The notes: generated by a model not told the origin, from the letters alone. Shown: positions 52,566 through 61,947, numbered from the stretch's first letter. The stretch is DNA of 64,000 bases from an uncultured Collinsella sp. (GCA_902495355.1 CABUWV010000010.1:1-64000); one strand, 5' to 3'. Numbers and translations: made by a program.

Positions 52566-53288
52566 TTGTCCGACATCCGATATAAACGCGTGCTTCTGAA
52601 GCTTTCCGGCGAAGCACTGATGGGCGACGGCCAATATGGCATCGACCCCAAGATTACCGACCATCTTGCCAAGCAGGTCAAGGAGCTGCTCGCCGTTGGC
52701 CATGAGGTCGGCGTTGTTGTCGGCGGCGGCAACATTTTCCGCGGCATGGCCGGCGCTGCCGGTGGCATGGAGCGCGCCCAGGCCGACTACATGGGCATGC
52801 TGGCAACCGTTATGAACGCGCTTGCCCTGCAGGATGCCTTTGAGCACAACGATGTTCCCTGCCGCGTGATGAGCGCTATCCAGATGAACGAGATCTGCGA
52901 GCCCTATATTCGCCGTCGCGCCATCAACCACCTTTCCAAGGGTAATGTCGTTATTTTTGCCGCCGGTTCGGGCAATCCGTACTTTACGACCGACACCGCC
53001 GCGGCTCTTCGTGCCTGCGAGATCGGTGCCGAGATTCTGATTAAGGCCACCAAGGTTGACGGCATCTACGACAAGGATCCTGTCAAGTATTCCGATGCCG
53101 TCCGTTTTGACAAGATTACCTATCACGAGGTTCTCGTCCGCGGTCTGCAGGTTATGGATTCCACGGCCACGGCGCTGTGCCAGGATAACCGTATGCCGAT
53201 TTTGGTCCTCAACATCGATGGCGAGGACACCGTCAAACGCGCGCTTTCGGGTGAGCCCGTTGGCACGCTCGTCTATCAGGAGGATTAA
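52566..53288 (+). CDS. pyrH: UMP kinase
   Basis: 240 aa amino-acid-kinase-fold enzyme phosphorylating UMP. RVLLKLSGEALMG, VGVVVGGGNIFRG and KATKVDGIYDKDP are present. TTG start 52566 is supported by AAAGGAGG. It lies 2 nt before frr, the classical pairing. Confidence 0.95.
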   Translation: MSDIRYKRVLLKLSGEALMGDGQYGIDPKITDHLAKQVKELLAVGHEVGVVVGGGNIFRGMAGAAGGMERAQADYMGMLATVMNALALQDAFEHNDVPCRVMSAIQMNEICEPYIRRRAINHLSKGNVVIFAAGSGNPYFTTDTAAALRACEIGAEILIKATKVDGIYDKDPVKYSDAVRFDKITYHEVLVRGLQVMDSTATALCQDNRMPILVLNIDGEDTVKRALSGEPVGTLVYQED

Positions 53289-53290
53289 GC

Positions 53291-53827
53291 ATGGCAGAGA
53301 ACATCACCGCCCACATGGACAAGTCGCTCGAGTCCCTCAAGCACAACTTCTCCAAGGTTCGCACGGGCCGCGCCAACGCTAACATTCTGTCCGACATTTC
53401 GGTCGATTACTACGGTGTTCCCACGCCGGTTACCCAGGTTGCCGCCGTTAAGACCCCCGAGGCTCACATGCTGCTTATCGAGCCCTGGGACAAGGCGCTC
53501 GTCAACGCAATCGTGAAGGCTATCAGCGCTTCCGATCTGGGCATTACTCCCAACTCTGACGGTACCGTCGTGCGCCTGCCGTTCCCGGCTCCCACCGAGG
53601 AGCGTCGTCGCGAGCTCGTCAAGGAGTGCCGCGAGTATGCCGAGCAGGCCAAGGTCTCCATTCGCAACATCCGTCGCGACTTTAACAACAAGCTCGAGCG
53701 CGACGAAGAGCTCACCGAGGATGATGTTCGTCGCGAGCAGGCCAAGGTCCAGAAGTATACCGATGAGTATGTTGCCAAGGTTGAGGAGCTTCTGAAGGAA
53801 AAAGAAGCTGAGGTCATGGAGATCTAA
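53291..53827 (+). CDS. frr: Ribosome recycling factor
   Basis: 178 aa, slightly shorter than the usual 185. SLESLKHNFSKVRTGRANANIL, VDYYGVPTPVTQVA, LIEPWD and the C-terminal helix RRDFNNKLERDEELTEDDVRREQAKVQKYTD cover both domains. It splits post-termination ribosomes with EF-G. Confidence 0.95.
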   Translation: MAENITAHMDKSLESLKHNFSKVRTGRANANILSDISVDYYGVPTPVTQVAAVKTPEAHMLLIEPWDKALVNAIVKAISASDLGITPNSDGTVVRLPFPAPTEERRRELVKECREYAEQAKVSIRNIRRDFNNKLERDEELTEDDVRREQAKVQKYTDEYVAKVEELLKEKEAEVMEI

Positions 53828-53828
53828 G

Positions 53829-54623
53829 GTGCAATACGACGAGAACAAACTGGTCGAGTACTTTGCCGACGCCCCTGCGGGCGTCGGTTTTTCCGACCTT
53901 GACCTCAATAAGATTCCGCATCATATTTCGTGCATCATGGACGGTAACGGTCGTTGGGCCACGGCGCGCGGTCTTGCCCGCACCGAGGGCCACAAGGCCG
54001 GTATTGTCTCCCTGCGCGAGATTATTACCGCATGCGTGCGCTTGGGCGTCGATGTCCTTTCGGCCTATGCGTTTTCCACCGAAAACTGGAATCGTCCGCA
54101 GCATGAGGTCAACGTTTTAATGCATCTGTTTGCTAAGACGTTTATCGATGAGCTGCCGCTGCTTAAGCGCGAAAACGTGCGCGTTGTCTTTTTGGGCGAT
54201 ATTTCCGCACTGCCCAAGAAGACCCGCGATGTCTTTGAGCGAGGTCTTGCCGAGTGTGCCGACCATACCGGCATGACGCTGGCACTTGCCGTCAACTACG
54301 GAGCCCGTGCCGAGATCACCCGTGCTGTCCGTCAGATCGCTCTCGATGCCGCTGCCGGAAAGATCGATCCGGCCGCTATCGATGATGATATGGTTGCTTC
54401 GCACCTGTACACCGCTGGGCTACCCGATCCTGAGCTTGTGATTCGAACCTCCGGCGAGCTTCGCCTTTCGAACTATCTGCTGTGGCAGGTTGCCTATTCC
54501 GAGTTTTATGTCACCGATACCTATTGGCCCGACTTTGATCGTTGGGGTCTTGTCAACGCCATTTTGGCCTATCAGGGCCGCGACCGTAGGTTTGGTGGAC
54601 TGAGCAAGACCGAGGAGGCTTAA
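53829..54623 (+). CDS. uppS: Undecaprenyl (isoprenyl) diphosphate synthase
   Basis: 264 aa cis-prenyltransferase making the lipid carrier for peptidoglycan and the polysaccharides of the 1-3.7 kb locus. The catalytic Asp lies in CIMDGNGRWA, with GHKAG, AYAFSTENW, NYGARAEI and RTSGELRLSNYLLWQ. GTG start 1 nt after frr, with GGAG 7 nt upstream. Confidence 0.95.
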   Translation: MQYDENKLVEYFADAPAGVGFSDLDLNKIPHHISCIMDGNGRWATARGLARTEGHKAGIVSLREIITACVRLGVDVLSAYAFSTENWNRPQHEVNVLMHLFAKTFIDELPLLKRENVRVVFLGDISALPKKTRDVFERGLAECADHTGMTLALAVNYGARAEITRAVRQIALDAAAGKIDPAAIDDDMVASHLYTAGLPDPELVIRTSGELRLSNYLLWQVAYSEFYVTDTYWPDFDRWGLVNAILAYQGRDRRFGGLSKTEEA

Positions 54624-54625
54624 AC

Positions 54626-55525
54626 GTGTCCGATCGTCCCAAGGCAACTGCTCCCAAGACATCTGAGCGCAAGGCTGTCGCTGCGGGAGCGCCCGCAGCG
54701 AAGAATGGCACCGGTTCGTGGCTTGCGGGCTTTATCACCCGTGCCGCCGCCGGTATCGTTTACGCCGTTGTCTTTATCCTGTGCCTGGTTTTGGGTATCG
54801 TGCCCACGGCCATCTTTGTTTCTGTCATGAGCGGTCTGTGCTGCTATGAGTTTTTCCGTATGACGAGGCTCGATGGCAAGATGGCTAACGAGCGCATGGG
54901 TATCGCTGCCGCCGTACTCTTTCCGCTGTCGGCGTTGGGCGATTCGATGTTGCTGAATGCCCTGCTTTTTGCCCTGATGCTCGCTGTGGGCATTTGGTAT
55001 GTCTGGTCGCCGCGTACCCGCATCTCTGATGTGGCCGTGACGCTCATGGGTCCCATCTACACTGGCTTTATGCTGTCGGCTATCGTGCTGCTGCGCGATG
55101 CCGTGCCCGGTTTTGCCGGCGCCTTGCTTTCGGTGGGCGTTTGCGCGTCCCTTTGGGTCTCCGATTCGTTTGCCTACATCGTGGGCAGCCGTATCGGTAA
55201 GCACAAGATGGTTCCCAAGATCTCTCCCAAAAAGAGCTGGGAGGGGTTCGTCGGCGGCATCCTGGGCTCGGTTTTGATTTGGCTCATCCTGTGGGCGACG
55301 CACTTCTACAAGCTCAGCCTGCCCTATGCGCTGCTGTGCGGCGTGGTCGTGTCCGTTCTGGGCGTTATCGGCGACCTCATCGAGTCGCGCATCAAGCGCG
55401 GTGTGGGCGTCAAGGATTCCGGCAACCTTATCCCGGGCCACGGCGGCATGCTCGATCGTAGCGATTCGCTTATCTTCGGCTGCATCACCGCGCAGCTGAT
55501 GCTGATGATCGGAGGCGTGCTGTAA
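54626..55525 (+). CDS. cdsA: Phosphatidate cytidylyltransferase
   Basis: 299 aa, about eight membrane helices after a basic 30-residue N-terminus. The CDP-DAG synthase signature is KRGVGVKDSGNLIPGHGGMLDRSDS, and DSFAYIVGSRIGKHK and SPKKSWEG precede it. It makes CDP-diacylglycerol, precursor of phospholipids. GTG start 2 nt after uppS; its stop overlaps the dxr start. Confidence 0.94.
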   Translation: MSDRPKATAPKTSERKAVAAGAPAAKNGTGSWLAGFITRAAAGIVYAVVFILCLVLGIVPTAIFVSVMSGLCCYEFFRMTRLDGKMANERMGIAAAVLFPLSALGDSMLLNALLFALMLAVGIWYVWSPRTRISDVAVTLMGPIYTGFMLSAIVLLRDAVPGFAGALLSVGVCASLWVSDSFAYIVGSRIGKHKMVPKISPKKSWEGFVGGILGSVLIWLILWATHFYKLSLPYALLCGVVVSVLGVIGDLIESRIKRGVGVKDSGNLIPGHGGMLDRSDSLIFGCITAQLMLMIGGVL

Positions 55526-56712
55526 TGTCATTCCAGACGACGTATGGCCCCGATGGACGCCTCCGTGTTGCCATCCTGGGTTGCACGGGCTCCATCGGCA
55601 CCCAGGCGCTCGATGTGTGCCGCCAGCATGCCGATCGCCTGCAGGTGACGGCGCTGTCCGTTAACTCCAGCACCTCCGAGCTTGTTGCCGCTGCCCGCGA
55701 GTTCTCGGTTCCGGCGGTTGCCGTGGCCGATGTCGCTCATGGCGATGACGCCGTGCTGCAGGAGTTGCCCGAGGGAACGAAGCTTGGCCTTGGCGCGCAG
55801 GCGGTTTGCGAGCTCGCGCGTCGCGACGATGTCGACTGCGTGCTCGTTGCTATTGTGGGCGCCGCTGGTCTCGAGGCGAGCCATGCGGCCTTGACCTCAA
55901 ATAAGCGCCTTGCTCTTGCCAACAAGGAGTCCCTCGTCGTCGGTGGCGACTTGCTTATGCCGTTGGCGCAACCGGGCCAGCTTATTCCAGTCGACTCTGA
56001 GCACTCCGCCATCTACCAGTGCTATCTGGGGGAGGACCCGCGCGAGGCTCATTGTATTTGGCTCACCTGCTCGGGCGGTCCGTTCTTTGGCCGCACGCGC
56101 GACGAGCTCAATCGCGTGACGCGTGCCGATGCCCTCGCACATCCCACGTGGGCCATGGGCGCCAAGATCACCATCGACTCCGCCACCCTCATGAACAAGG
56201 GCCTGGAGCGCATTGAGGCCATGCATCTGTTTAACTGCGACCTCGATTTCATTAACGTGGTCGTGCAGCGTCAGTCCAAGATTCACTCTATGGTCGAGTT
56301 TGCCGACGGCTCCGTGATGGCGCATCTCGGTGCTTCCGACATGCGTATTCCCATCCAGTTCGCGTTCTCGTATCCCGAGCGTTGGGATACCCCGGCGCCT
56401 CGTATCGATTTCCGCGAGCTGGGGCAGCTCACGTTTGATGCTGCCGACATGGATACCTTCCGCTGTCTGGCACTGGCCGAACGTGCCGGCAAGACGGGTG
56501 GCACCATGCCGTGCGTGCTCAATGCCGCCAACGAGGTCGCCGTCGATGCCTTCCTGCACGATGGCTGCAGCTTTACCGATATCGATCGCATTGTGGAATC
56601 CTGCATGGATGCCCACGATATGCAGGCGGTCGATTCGTTTGAGCAGCTTCGCGACATCGATGCGTGGGCGCGTGAAAAGGCTGCGCAGGTGCTCGCCGCA
56701 ACCCGTTCCTAA
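55525..56712 (+). CDS. dxr: 1-deoxy-D-xylulose 5-phosphate reductoisomerase
   Basis: 395 aa. Second enzyme of the MEP isoprenoid pathway. NADPH motif LGCTGSIGTQALDV, LANKESLVVGG, PVDSEHSAIYQCL-type metal site and the flexible loop in WAMGAKITIDSATLMNKGLE are present. It starts on TAATG, overlapping cdsA. Confidence 0.95.
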   Translation: MSFQTTYGPDGRLRVAILGCTGSIGTQALDVCRQHADRLQVTALSVNSSTSELVAAAREFSVPAVAVADVAHGDDAVLQELPEGTKLGLGAQAVCELARRDDVDCVLVAIVGAAGLEASHAALTSNKRLALANKESLVVGGDLLMPLAQPGQLIPVDSEHSAIYQCYLGEDPREAHCIWLTCSGGPFFGRTRDELNRVTRADALAHPTWAMGAKITIDSATLMNKGLERIEAMHLFNCDLDFINVVVQRQSKIHSMVEFADGSVMAHLGASDMRIPIQFAFSYPERWDTPAPRIDFRELGQLTFDAADMDTFRCLALAERAGKTGGTMPCVLNAANEVAVDAFLHDGCSFTDIDRIVESCMDAHDMQAVDSFEQLRDIDAWAREKAAQVLAATRS

Positions 56713-56737
56713 CCCATAAGGATTGCTTTTTCGTTTT

Positions 56738-58099
56738 ATGGATACTGTTCTGAGCGTTCTCTCATCGGTCTTTTGGGGCCTGCTGATGCTTTCCGTCCTC
56801 GTGTTTTTGCACGAGGGCGGCCACTTTTTGGCGGCGCGTGCCTGCGGCGTCCGTGTGACCGAGTTCTTTTTGGGCCTGCCGTGCCGCTTTGACATCCATT
56901 ACACGTCACGTCGCATTGGAACCAAGTTTGGCGTGACCCCGCTGCTGCTGGGTGGCTACGCTGCCATCTGCGGTATGGATCCGACCGACGTCTCGTGCGC
57001 CGATCGCGTGCTCGCGGCTATCTATCGTCATGGTCGCGTGACCGTGGCCGACCTTGCCGCCGAGCTCGAGCTATCCGAGGAGGTTGTGCTCGAGGCATGC
57101 GTCTTGCTCTTGGGTTGGGGCTCTATCGCGCCTTGGTATGAGGAAGGGGAGAAGCCCTCGCCGAGCTACTATCCCACCAAGTATCAGACGCTGCCGCGAG
57201 ACGCGGCGGGTTACACCACCTTTGACGGCCGCCGTTTCGATCGAGAGCATGCGACTACCGAGGGCGATGTGTGGGAGCTGCCGTGCGGCGAAGCCGAGTT
57301 CCTTGCGCAAGAGCGTTCGCATACCTATCTGGGCCAGAGTTTTCTCAAGCGCGCCTTTATGCTGCTCGCGGGCATTCTCGTCAATATCCTGACGGGCTTT
57401 TTGCTGCTTATGAGCATCTACTCTATTGCGGGTGTCACCGTGCCGATGGATACCAACGTGATCGGTCAGGTTGACGAGGGGTCTATTGCCGCCAAGGCAG
57501 GTATCGAGGCTGGTGATGCGATCCTTTCGGTTGACGGTGTATCGTGCTCCACATGGATGAACGTTTACGATGCTATCGGCAAGGCCGCCGGTAAGGACGA
57601 TATCGCCATCGAGTACGAGCGTGACGGCAAGCAGCATTCGACCACGGTTGCGCTCAAAGAGGACGAGCGGTTAGGTGTGTATGCTTCTACGGAGGTAGTC
57701 CGTTTGGACCCCATCACCTCGGCGCGTCTGTCATTCTCCTATGTTGTGCAGACCGCGGAGGGCGTGATGCGCCTGCTCCAGCCGCAGCATACGATGGAGA
57801 TTCTCGATCAGTCTTCTTCGATCGTGGGTATTAGCGTTATGTCCTCACAGGCTGCTGCTGCCGGTCCTGCCACGTTCCTTTCGTTTGCCGCCCTCATTTC
57901 GTTCTCGCTTGGCTTTATGAACCTGCTGCCCATCCCACCACTCGATGGCGGCAAGCTGGTCATCGAGATCATTCAAAAGATTGTGGGCCGCGAGCTTCCG
58001 CTCAAGGTCCAGACGATTGTGAGCTATGTGGGCATCGCGCTCTTTGCGCTGCTGTTTGTCTATATGCTTCGTTCCGACATCCTTCGATTTATTCTGTAG
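56738..58099 (+). CDS. rseP: RseP-type site-2 protease with a winged-helix-like insertion
   Basis: About 453 aa intramembrane metalloprotease. Zinc motif HEGGH is at residues 25-29 in TM1, a PDZ domain is at about 240-320, and the second active-site motif NLLPIPPLDGG is near residue 400. Between the GGY loop (72-74) and the second TM (about 205-230) lies an insertion of over 100 residues that usual RseP lacks. Residues 87-133 (VLAAIYRHGRVTVADLAAELELSEEVVLEACVLL and on) read as a winged helix-turn-helix. The start is uncertain: ATG 56738 is 15 nt after AAGGA, and TTG 56723 abuts it. It sits between dxr and ispG as in many genomes. Confidence 0.88.
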   Translation: MDTVLSVLSSVFWGLLMLSVLVFLHEGGHFLAARACGVRVTEFFLGLPCRFDIHYTSRRIGTKFGVTPLLLGGYAAICGMDPTDVSCADRVLAAIYRHGRVTVADLAAELELSEEVVLEACVLLLGWGSIAPWYEEGEKPSPSYYPTKYQTLPRDAAGYTTFDGRRFDREHATTEGDVWELPCGEAEFLAQERSHTYLGQSFLKRAFMLLAGILVNILTGFLLLMSIYSIAGVTVPMDTNVIGQVDEGSIAAKAGIEAGDAILSVDGVSCSTWMNVYDAIGKAAGKDDIAIEYERDGKQHSTTVALKEDERLGVYASTEVVRLDPITSARLSFSYVVQTAEGVMRLLQPQHTMEILDQSSSIVGISVMSSQAAAAGPATFLSFAALISFSLGFMNLLPIPPLDGGKLVIEIIQKIVGRELPLKVQTIVSYVGIALFALLFVYMLRSDILRFIL

Positions 58100-58112
58100 G
58101 GGAGTGTTTGGA

Positions 58113-59195
58113 TTGTCTTTATCCCATCCTTTGCCTCGCGATTTGACGCGCCCCGTGCATGTGGGCGGCGTGCAGATCGGTGGCGGTGCGCCGGTGGTGG
58201 TCCAATCCATGACCTGCACCGATACCGCTGATGCCCAGGCAACACTTGCGCAAGTGTGCGCGTTGGCGCAGGCTGGCTGCGATATCGTGCGTGTGAGCGT
58301 GCCCACTGAGGCCGCGCTTGAGGGTTTCCGCACCATCTGTGCCGAGTCTCTGGTGCCAATCGTTGCCGATATCCACTTTAACCACAAGCTGGCCATTGGC
58401 GCTGTGGAGGCCGGTGCCGCCAAGCTCCGCATCAATCCCGGCAACATTGGCGATTGGGCCAAGGTCGATGCCGTGATCGATGCCGCGGGCGCCGCTGGGT
58501 GCGCGATTCGCATTGGCGTGAACGCGGGCTCGCTTGAGCAGGATATCGCCGAGCGCGAAGACCTCACGCAGCCCGAAAAGCTCGTGATGTCGAGCGAGCG
58601 CTTCGTCAAGCACTTTGAGGACCGCGGCTTTACGAACATTGTGCTTTCGGCCAAGGCCCATAGCGTGCAAACGACGCTCGATACCTATCGAGCCCTGTCG
58701 CGTGAGATTCCCCACGTTCCGCTTCACCTGGGCGTTACCGAGGCGGGTACCAAGCTTCAGGGCACCATTAAGAGCTCGGTGGGCCTTGGTATTCTGCTGT
58801 CTGAGGGTATCGGTGACACCATGCGCGTCTCTCTCACGGCCGATCCGGTTGAGGAGCCGCCGGTCGCCTGGGGAATTTTGCAGTCGCTGGGCCTGCGTCG
58901 CCGTGGTCCCGAGATTGTCTCGTGCCCCACGTGCGCCCGCTGCCAGGTTAACCTCATTCCCATCGCCGAGGAGGTCACCGAGCGGCTTAAGAACTACTCC
59001 GCGCCGCTTTCGATCGCCGTTATGGGATGCGCGGTCAATGGCCCCGGCGAGGCCTCTGACGCCGACTTGGGCGTTGCCTGCGGACGAGGTCAGGGCCTGC
59101 TCTTTTCGCATGGCCAGATCATTGGTAAAGTAGCTGAGGATCAAATTGTCGACGCGCTGATGGCCGAGGTCGACAAACTTATTGAGGAGAAGTAA
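58113..59195 (+). CDS. ispG: 4-hydroxy-3-methylbut-2-en-1-yl diphosphate synthase
   Basis: 360 aa. It reduces MEcPP to HMBPP in the MEP pathway with a 4Fe-4S cluster. VVVQSMTCTDTAD, KLRINPGNIG, RIGVNAGSLE, SCPTCARC and the second ligand region GCAVNGPGEA are present. TTG 58113 with AGGGGAG 8 nt upstream begins the family domain; the frame extends 29 codons further inside rseP with no homology. Confidence 0.95.
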   Translation: MSLSHPLPRDLTRPVHVGGVQIGGGAPVVVQSMTCTDTADAQATLAQVCALAQAGCDIVRVSVPTEAALEGFRTICAESLVPIVADIHFNHKLAIGAVEAGAAKLRINPGNIGDWAKVDAVIDAAGAAGCAIRIGVNAGSLEQDIAEREDLTQPEKLVMSSERFVKHFEDRGFTNIVLSAKAHSVQTTLDTYRALSREIPHVPLHLGVTEAGTKLQGTIKSSVGLGILLSEGIGDTMRVSLTADPVEEPPVAWGILQSLGLRRRGPEIVSCPTCARCQVNLIPIAEEVTERLKNYSAPLSIAVMGCAVNGPGEASDADLGVACGRGQGLLFSHGQIIGKVAEDQIVDALMAEVDKLIEEK

Positions 59196-60917
59196 ATGAC
59201 TCGAGCAATGTATATGTCTAAGCTCTATGCGCCGACGCTTAAAGAGGATCCGGCGGACGCTGAGCTCGCCAGCCACCGCCTGCTGCTCCGTGCCGGCATG
59301 ATCCGCAAGGAGGCCGCCGGTCTGTATTCTTATCTGCCGCTCGCATGGCGCTCGATCCGCAAGATCGAGAACATCGTGCGCGACGAGATGGATGCTGCCG
59401 GCGCCCAGGAGCTCATGATGCCCATCATGGTCGATGCCGAGCTGTGGCGTGAGTCCGGTCGTATCGATGCCTATGGCAAAGAGCTCGTGCGCTTTGATGA
59501 CCGTCACGGCCGTGAGTTCGTGCTGGGCCCCACCCACGAGGAGACTGTCACCGCCCTGGTGCGCAATGAACTGCGCTCTTATAAGCAGCTGCCCGTCAAC
59601 CTCTATCACATCCAGGATAAGTTCCGCGATGAGTTCCGCCCCCGCTTTGGTCTGATGCGCGGTCGTGAGTTCATCATGAAGGACGCCTACAGCTTCTCCG
59701 CCACGCAGGAGAGCCTGCAGGAGGAGTACGACAAGATGAAGCAGGCCTACGCTAACATCTGCGAGCGCTGCTACATCAAGGCCCTGCCCGTCGTTGCCGA
59801 CTCCGGCGAGATCGGTGGCGATACCTCCGTCGAGTACATGGCTTTGGCCGACGCCGGCGAGGCTTCGCTGGTCTACTGCGACGATTGCGGCTTTGCTGCC
59901 GATGACGAGGCGGCAAGCACCAAGGTCGTCGTGACTGAGGGCCCCGGCGACGGTACGCTCACCAAGGTCGAGACTCCGGGCATGGGCACTATCGAGGCCG
60001 TCGCCAAGTTCTTCGGCTTCCCCGAGAACGGCACGCGCAAGTCCCTGGCGTTGATCGATGCCGAGGGTAAGCCCGTCGTGGCCATCGTCCCGGGCGATCA
60101 TGAGCTCAACGACTGCAAGGCCGAGCATGTCTTTGGCAAGGGCTATCGCATGATGACCGACGAGGAGCTCCAGACTTACGGTCTGCATAAGGGCTTTATC
60201 GGACCGGTTAACCTGCCCGATGGTATTCGTCTGGTCTGCGACGAGAGCCTGCGCGAGTCCAAGCAGTGGGCTTGCGGTGCCAACGAGGTCGATTATCACT
60301 TTACCGGCGCCTGCCCCGAGCGCGACTTTACCGTCGATGAGTGGGCCGACCTGGTCACCGTCGTTGCCGGCGATCCCTGCCCGCACTGCGGCAAGCCGCT
60401 CTCTGCTGCCCGCGGCATCGAGGTCTCTCAGGTCTTCCAACTGGGTACCAAGTATTCCGAGGCCATGGGTGCCACCTTTATGGATGAGGACGGCAAGGAA
60501 AAACCGCTGATCATGGGTTGCTACGGCGTGGGCGTGTCCCGCTCGCTCGCTGCCGTCGTGGAGCAGCACAATGACGAGCACGGCATCGTCTGGCCGGTCT
60601 CTGTCGCTCCGTACGAGGTCGCGGTGATTCCGCTCGATCCCAAGAAGGAGGAGTGCGCGACCGTCTGCGACCAAATCGTCGAGGGCTTGTGTGCCGAGGG
60701 TATCGAGGTTGTCGTGGATGACCGCGACGAGCGCCCCGGCTTTAAGTTTGCGGACAACGACCTTATGGGCTTCCCGTATCAGGTCGTTCTGGGCAAGCGC
60801 GGCCTCAAGAATGGCACGGTGGAGCTCAAGGACCGTGCTACCGGCGAGCGTGAGGACGTGGCGATTGACGAGGTCGTCGCCAAGGTTGCCGAGCTGGTGA
60901 AGGCTGCCCGTCGCTAA
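59196..60917 (+). CDS. proS: Prolyl-tRNA synthetase, bacterial type
   Basis: 573 aa with the bacterial INS editing domain. Class II motif 2 is in DKFRDEFRPRFGLMRGREFIMKDAYSF and motif 3 in GCYGVGVSRSLAAVVEQ. The editing domain spans about residues 225-385 (LALIDAEGKPVVAIVPGDHELND). The anticodon domain ends at DEVVAKVAELVKAARR. It starts directly at the ispG stop (no gap) with GAGGAG upstream. Confidence 0.95.
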   Translation: MTRAMYMSKLYAPTLKEDPADAELASHRLLLRAGMIRKEAAGLYSYLPLAWRSIRKIENIVRDEMDAAGAQELMMPIMVDAELWRESGRIDAYGKELVRFDDRHGREFVLGPTHEETVTALVRNELRSYKQLPVNLYHIQDKFRDEFRPRFGLMRGREFIMKDAYSFSATQESLQEEYDKMKQAYANICERCYIKALPVVADSGEIGGDTSVEYMALADAGEASLVYCDDCGFAADDEAASTKVVVTEGPGDGTLTKVETPGMGTIEAVAKFFGFPENGTRKSLALIDAEGKPVVAIVPGDHELNDCKAEHVFGKGYRMMTDEELQTYGLHKGFIGPVNLPDGIRLVCDESLRESKQWACGANEVDYHFTGACPERDFTVDEWADLVTVVAGDPCPHCGKPLSAARGIEVSQVFQLGTKYSEAMGATFMDEDGKEKPLIMGCYGVGVSRSLAAVVEQHNDEHGIVWPVSVAPYEVAVIPLDPKKEECATVCDQIVEGLCAEGIEVVVDDRDERPGFKFADNDLMGFPYQVVLGKRGLKNGTVELKDRATGEREDVAIDEVVAKVAELVKAARR

Positions 60918-60946
60918 TCGACGTTTCTGCTATTAGATGCAATTAC

Positions 60947-60996
60947 AGGACTGCCCCGTATCTCTCTTAGGATGAGAAGCGGGGCAGTCCTTTTTG
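60947..60996 (+). terminator. Terminator of the uppS-proS unit
   Basis: The 12-bp stem AGGACTGCCCCG/CGGGGCAGTCCT has a 21-nt loop and is followed by five T. Confidence 0.88.
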
Positions 60997-61023
60997 TTGC
61001 GTGAATCAGCTCGACGGGTAACA

Positions 61024-61060
61024 GAAAACCCCACAGCCCAAATGAGCTGCGGGGTTTTCT
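61024..61060. terminator. Bidirectional terminator between proS and the APH gene
   Basis: GAAAACCCC and GGGGTTTTC flank a stem with CAGC/GCTG. A and T runs on the two sides allow use by either strand; it suits the minus-strand kinase gene ending at 61095. Confidence 0.8.
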
Positions 61061-61094
61061 TTGTGCCTCCGATGCGAAGCGAATCGCTCAGATA

Positions 61095-61859
61095 TTACTG
61101 ATAATCGACGACGTCGATCCAGTTCTTCAGGAACTCATCGTTCACGTTGCGCTTACGAGCGAGCTCGGATGCGGCGACGATGCTCGTCCACTGACGCACG
61201 ACCTGCATGGGCATGTCGGCGCGGTCGCAGTAGAGCTCCAGGTAGGCCTCGGCCTGATCCTTGCTGTTGAGGGCAAAGAGCAGGTAGGTGGTGGCAACGT
61301 CGGCAGCAGGGGAGCCCTGGGTGGCGTGTGCCCAGTCGCAGACGTACAGCTGGCCATCGTCGCCGACGATGACGTTGGAAGGGTTGAAGTCGCCGTGGCA
61401 GACCTTGAACTCCTTGGTCATGCCGTCCAGACGCTCCTGAAGGTTGTAGCGCGTGGTGGCATTGAGCTGATCAAGGCTGTCGATCATGCGGGCGAACTTG
61501 TCGCGCTGACGGTTAAGCAGCGGGGAGGTGTAGCCGTGGATCTCGATCTGGAGGTCGACGAACATCTCGAGGTACTCACCAAAGCGCTGGGGCTCGGCAG
61601 TCATCTTCTCGGCAAGGGTAGTGCCCGGAACCTTCTCGGTCACGAGCGCCCAGCCGTTGGCGTTCTCGAGCTGGGAAACCTCGAGAGCCTTGGGGCTGCG
61701 GATGCCGCACTCATTGATGCGGGCAAGATTCAAAGCCTCGTTGAACACGTCGGAGACGGGCTTGGTCTCGTTAAAGACCTTGACGATCTTGTCGCCCAGG
61801 TCGTAAACGACCTTGTTGCCACGGCGGACGAGCTCGGTCTTGGAATCGGGTAGCAGCAT
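61095..61859 (-). CDS. Aminoglycoside-phosphotransferase (APH/choline kinase) fold protein
   Basis: 254 aa. The N-lobe includes VYDLGDKIVKVFNE with the ATP-site Lys, and the hinge follows WALVTEKVPGTTL. The catalytic loop is VCHGDFNPSNVIV (Asp and Asn) and the metal site VCDWAHATQGSPAADVA. These features place it in the APH superfamily, whose members phosphorylate choline, sugars, amino sugars or antibiotics. Nothing here indicates drug resistance, and the substrate is unknown. AAAGGATG precedes the ATG. It lies 88 nt downstream of adhE on the same strand. Confidence 0.8.
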   Translation of the reverse strand: MLLPDSKTELVRRGNKVVYDLGDKIVKVFNETKPVSDVFNEALNLARINECGIRSPKALEVSQLENANGWALVTEKVPGTTLAEKMTAEPQRFGEYLEMFVDLQIEIHGYTSPLLNRQRDKFARMIDSLDQLNATTRYNLQERLDGMTKEFKVCHGDFNPSNVIVGDDGQLYVCDWAHATQGSPAADVATTYLLFALNSKDQAEAYLELYCDRADMPMQVVRQWTSIVAASELARKRNVNDEFLKNWIDVVDYQ

Positions 61860-61891
61860 GGTTGCATCCTTTCAACGATGCGATAGAAGCG

Positions 61892-61930
61892 ACGGCGGGG
61901 GTGTGTGAAACACCCGTGCACCCCCGCCGT
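61892..61930 (-). other. Strong hairpin between adhE and the APH gene
   Basis: The perfect 12-bp stem ACGGCGGGGGTG/CACCCCCGCCGT has a 15-nt loop. On the minus strand the T run lies before rather than after the hairpin. It is therefore not a canonical terminator and may stabilise the adhE mRNA 3' end or attenuate read-through into the APH gene. Confidence 0.55.
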
Positions 61931-61947
61931 TAAAAACCGTGCTAGAA

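Noticed and set aside
58119..60674. An 851-codon minus-strand open frame opposite ispG and proS
   Set aside because: Antisense shadow of two recognisable enzymes; no ribosome site and no family similarity.
61095..61859. Antibiotic resistance call for the APH-fold gene
   Set aside because: Only superfamily motifs are visible. Chromosomal APH-like kinases usually act on metabolites, and there is no mobile context.
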